A DNA stretch of 64,000 bases from Desulfovibrio intestinalis (GTDB lineage: Bacteria; Desulfobacterota; Desulfovibrionia; Desulfovibrionales; Desulfovibrionaceae): assembly GCF_014202345.1 (NCBI RefSeq), contig NZ_JACHGO010000002.1, positions 419,729 through 483,728 of the forward strand, in the 5' to 3' direction. Below the pieces are notes generated by a model. It had not been told where the DNA came from. It did no database searches and saw only the letters and a list, made by a program, of their open reading frames with translations. This document shows, one piece after another, positions 63,901-64,000 of this stretch. Numbering within the stretch: position 1 is the stretch's first letter; each line of letters opens with the position of its first letter. The translations under genes and the position numbers were made by a program.

Positions 63901-64000
63901 TACATGAGCGCCTTCGGTGCGGAGTGGAAGAACGCCATTGCCAGCCGGATAGAGACTTCGCCTCTGGAATCTCTGGTTGACGTGAACTTGGCTGCGGAAG
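60982..64000 (+). CDS. pyc: pyruvate carboxylase, 5' part, runs off the window
   Basis: 1006 complete codons in frame to the window end; full-length enzymes are about 1150-1240, so the biotin-carrier domain lies outside. The biotin-carboxylase ATP-grasp has KAEGGGGGRGIF, and EVNTRLQVEHGITE (family EVNxRxQVEHxVTE). The N-terminal motif is VANRGIPGRRICRSIRE, a departure from ANRGEIAxR. The carboxyltransferase domain from about 530 begins DTTPRDFTQSNSG and includes the DVTLHGMPGGATSSS segment. It replenishes oxaloacetate. The start MANKTFSEV follows AAAAGG, 5 bp after birA. Confidence 0.93.
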   Translation, partial: MANKTFSEVQDFLRGKVILVANRGIPGRRICRSIRERFDAVAAMTATDVDKTAPAASTAQELVLLGAEPRAYLDIDSVIAKAKQRGVVGIHPGWGFASEDTRFPARCKEAGITFIGATAEAMNLLGNKVQAREVARKLGIPVVPGSDGAVDVPTAKKLISEMGLPIMLKAEGGGGGRGIFAIHNEAELEDAFFKASTMAQASFGNPRLFVEKFLADVRHIEIQVIADMYGNVFAFDERDCTVQRNHQKLIEITPSPWAGLSRNLRERLKDYSRRLVRAVGYHSLATVEFLVTPDGTPYLIEVNTRLQVEHGITECRYGIDLVEEHIAVAFGAELRYREENLRPSYCAMQVRINCENPQDNFAPNSGLISRYVSPGGPGVRLDSNISAGYEFPANYDSAGALLISYAHDWEKTLGIMERALSEYVIGGIKTTIPFYRQVIKNPLFRQGKINTNFIADHPELMVYTDLAPEGERLSKLVAEVSAKGYNPYVQLGEYRSDTTPCLGPFEPVLPAITSAQRKQPSPYPQGDRLATLDYIRDSGQVHFTDTTPRDFTQSNSGNRFRLAEDRLIGPYLDNVGYFSIENGGGAHFHVAMLANMTYPFTEAKEWNRFAPKTMKQLLVRSTNVLGYTPQPRNLMLKTGEMICDHYQIIRCFDFLNHVENMRPMAEVVLGRNDVIFQPAISMSWAKGFDVQHYLGVTEGMLRMVGSVMGVDPKEASRHIILGLKDMAGVCPPRFMTELVTAIRKAWPELVLHYHRHYTDGLFVPACGAAAKAGTHIIDVGLGSAVRSYGQGDVLATMAYIEDELGLKCHLDKGAIRDANFVCKQIMPYYDRYCAPYFQGIDYDVTLHGMPGGATSSSQEGAMKQGYIHLLPYMLKFLESTRQIVRYHDVTPGSQITWNTAFLAVTGAWKRGGEDEVRYLLQVLAEVTRTPEEELSQEMRKARLHIYRDCNDAFRNLLLGKFGKLPLGFPADWVYMSAFGAEWKNAIASRIETSPLESLVDVNLAAE

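Overview
The window reads as chromosome of a sulfate-reducing bacterium of the Desulfovibrio group (Desulfobacterota). This rests on resemblance of the proteins to families I know from that lineage (YicC-RemA-Gmk-PyrF run, FmdB-like zinc ribbon, DUF2325 and FeoB behind Fur-like palindromes, large pyruvate carboxylase next to BirA) and on moderately GC-rich coding sequence with AT-rich spacers. No search was run, so species is not claimed. No rRNA, tRNA, CRISPR array, prophage or intact transposase was recognised.

Layout. 0.2-4 kb: a membrane diguanylate cyclase and an SOS mutagenesis pair umuD-umuC. 4.2-10.3 kb: a leftward housekeeping block (yicC, remA-like, gmk, pyrF, TPR protein, recJ) and an fmdB-like gene, with small mobile or REP-like repeats in the gaps. 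10.5-16.2 kb: a DJ-1/PfpI protein and a 1513-residue repetitive RTX-type secreted adhesin. 16.3-19.8 kb: an MtaB-type tRNA methylthiotransferase, a secreted M15 peptidase and a methyltransferase. 19.9-26.8 kb: a complete tryptophan operon trpE-trpGD-trpC-trpF-trpB-trpA, preceded by a leader peptide with three tandem Trp codons and an exact antiterminator/terminator switch. 26.9-30 kb: an iron-uptake locus (DUF2325, feoB) with two Fur-like operators and small leader ORFs. 30-31.7 kb: three small genes. 31.7-40 kb: flagellar basal body and export genes flgB-flgC-fliE // fliF-orf72-fliG-fliH-fliI, each part behind a sigma-54-like promoter. 40.4-48.1 kb: two paralogous PEP-synthase-like proteins (872 and 871 residues) bracketing a sensor histidine kinase and a single-domain response regulator. 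48.6-53.1 kb: a 2-hydroxyacid dehydrogenase and a glutamate/aspartate-type ABC transporter. 53.6-59 kb: a five-repeat protein of unknown role, then phoH, a 7TM-HD phosphodiesterase and ybeY. 59-64 kb: a tRNA nucleotidyltransferase, birA and the first 1006 codons of pyruvate carboxylase, which runs off the window.

The best candidate for an undescribed system is the 40.4-48.1 kb cluster. One PEP-synthase paralog keeps the ATP-grasp motifs and the swivel-domain histidine. The other has lost both and carries Arg where the histidine should be. Both have a shared C-terminal domain where PEP synthases have the PEP/pyruvate barrel. With a histidine kinase and receiver between them, this looks like a phosphotransfer or nucleotide-sensing circuit rather than a gluconeogenic enzyme. 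Other points worth attention are a 72-residue ORF between fliF and fliG that copies the FliG-binding tail of FliF, the trp attenuator, the feoB leader, and at least three families of short palindromic elements, one apparently inserted at the edge of another with a CTAG duplication.
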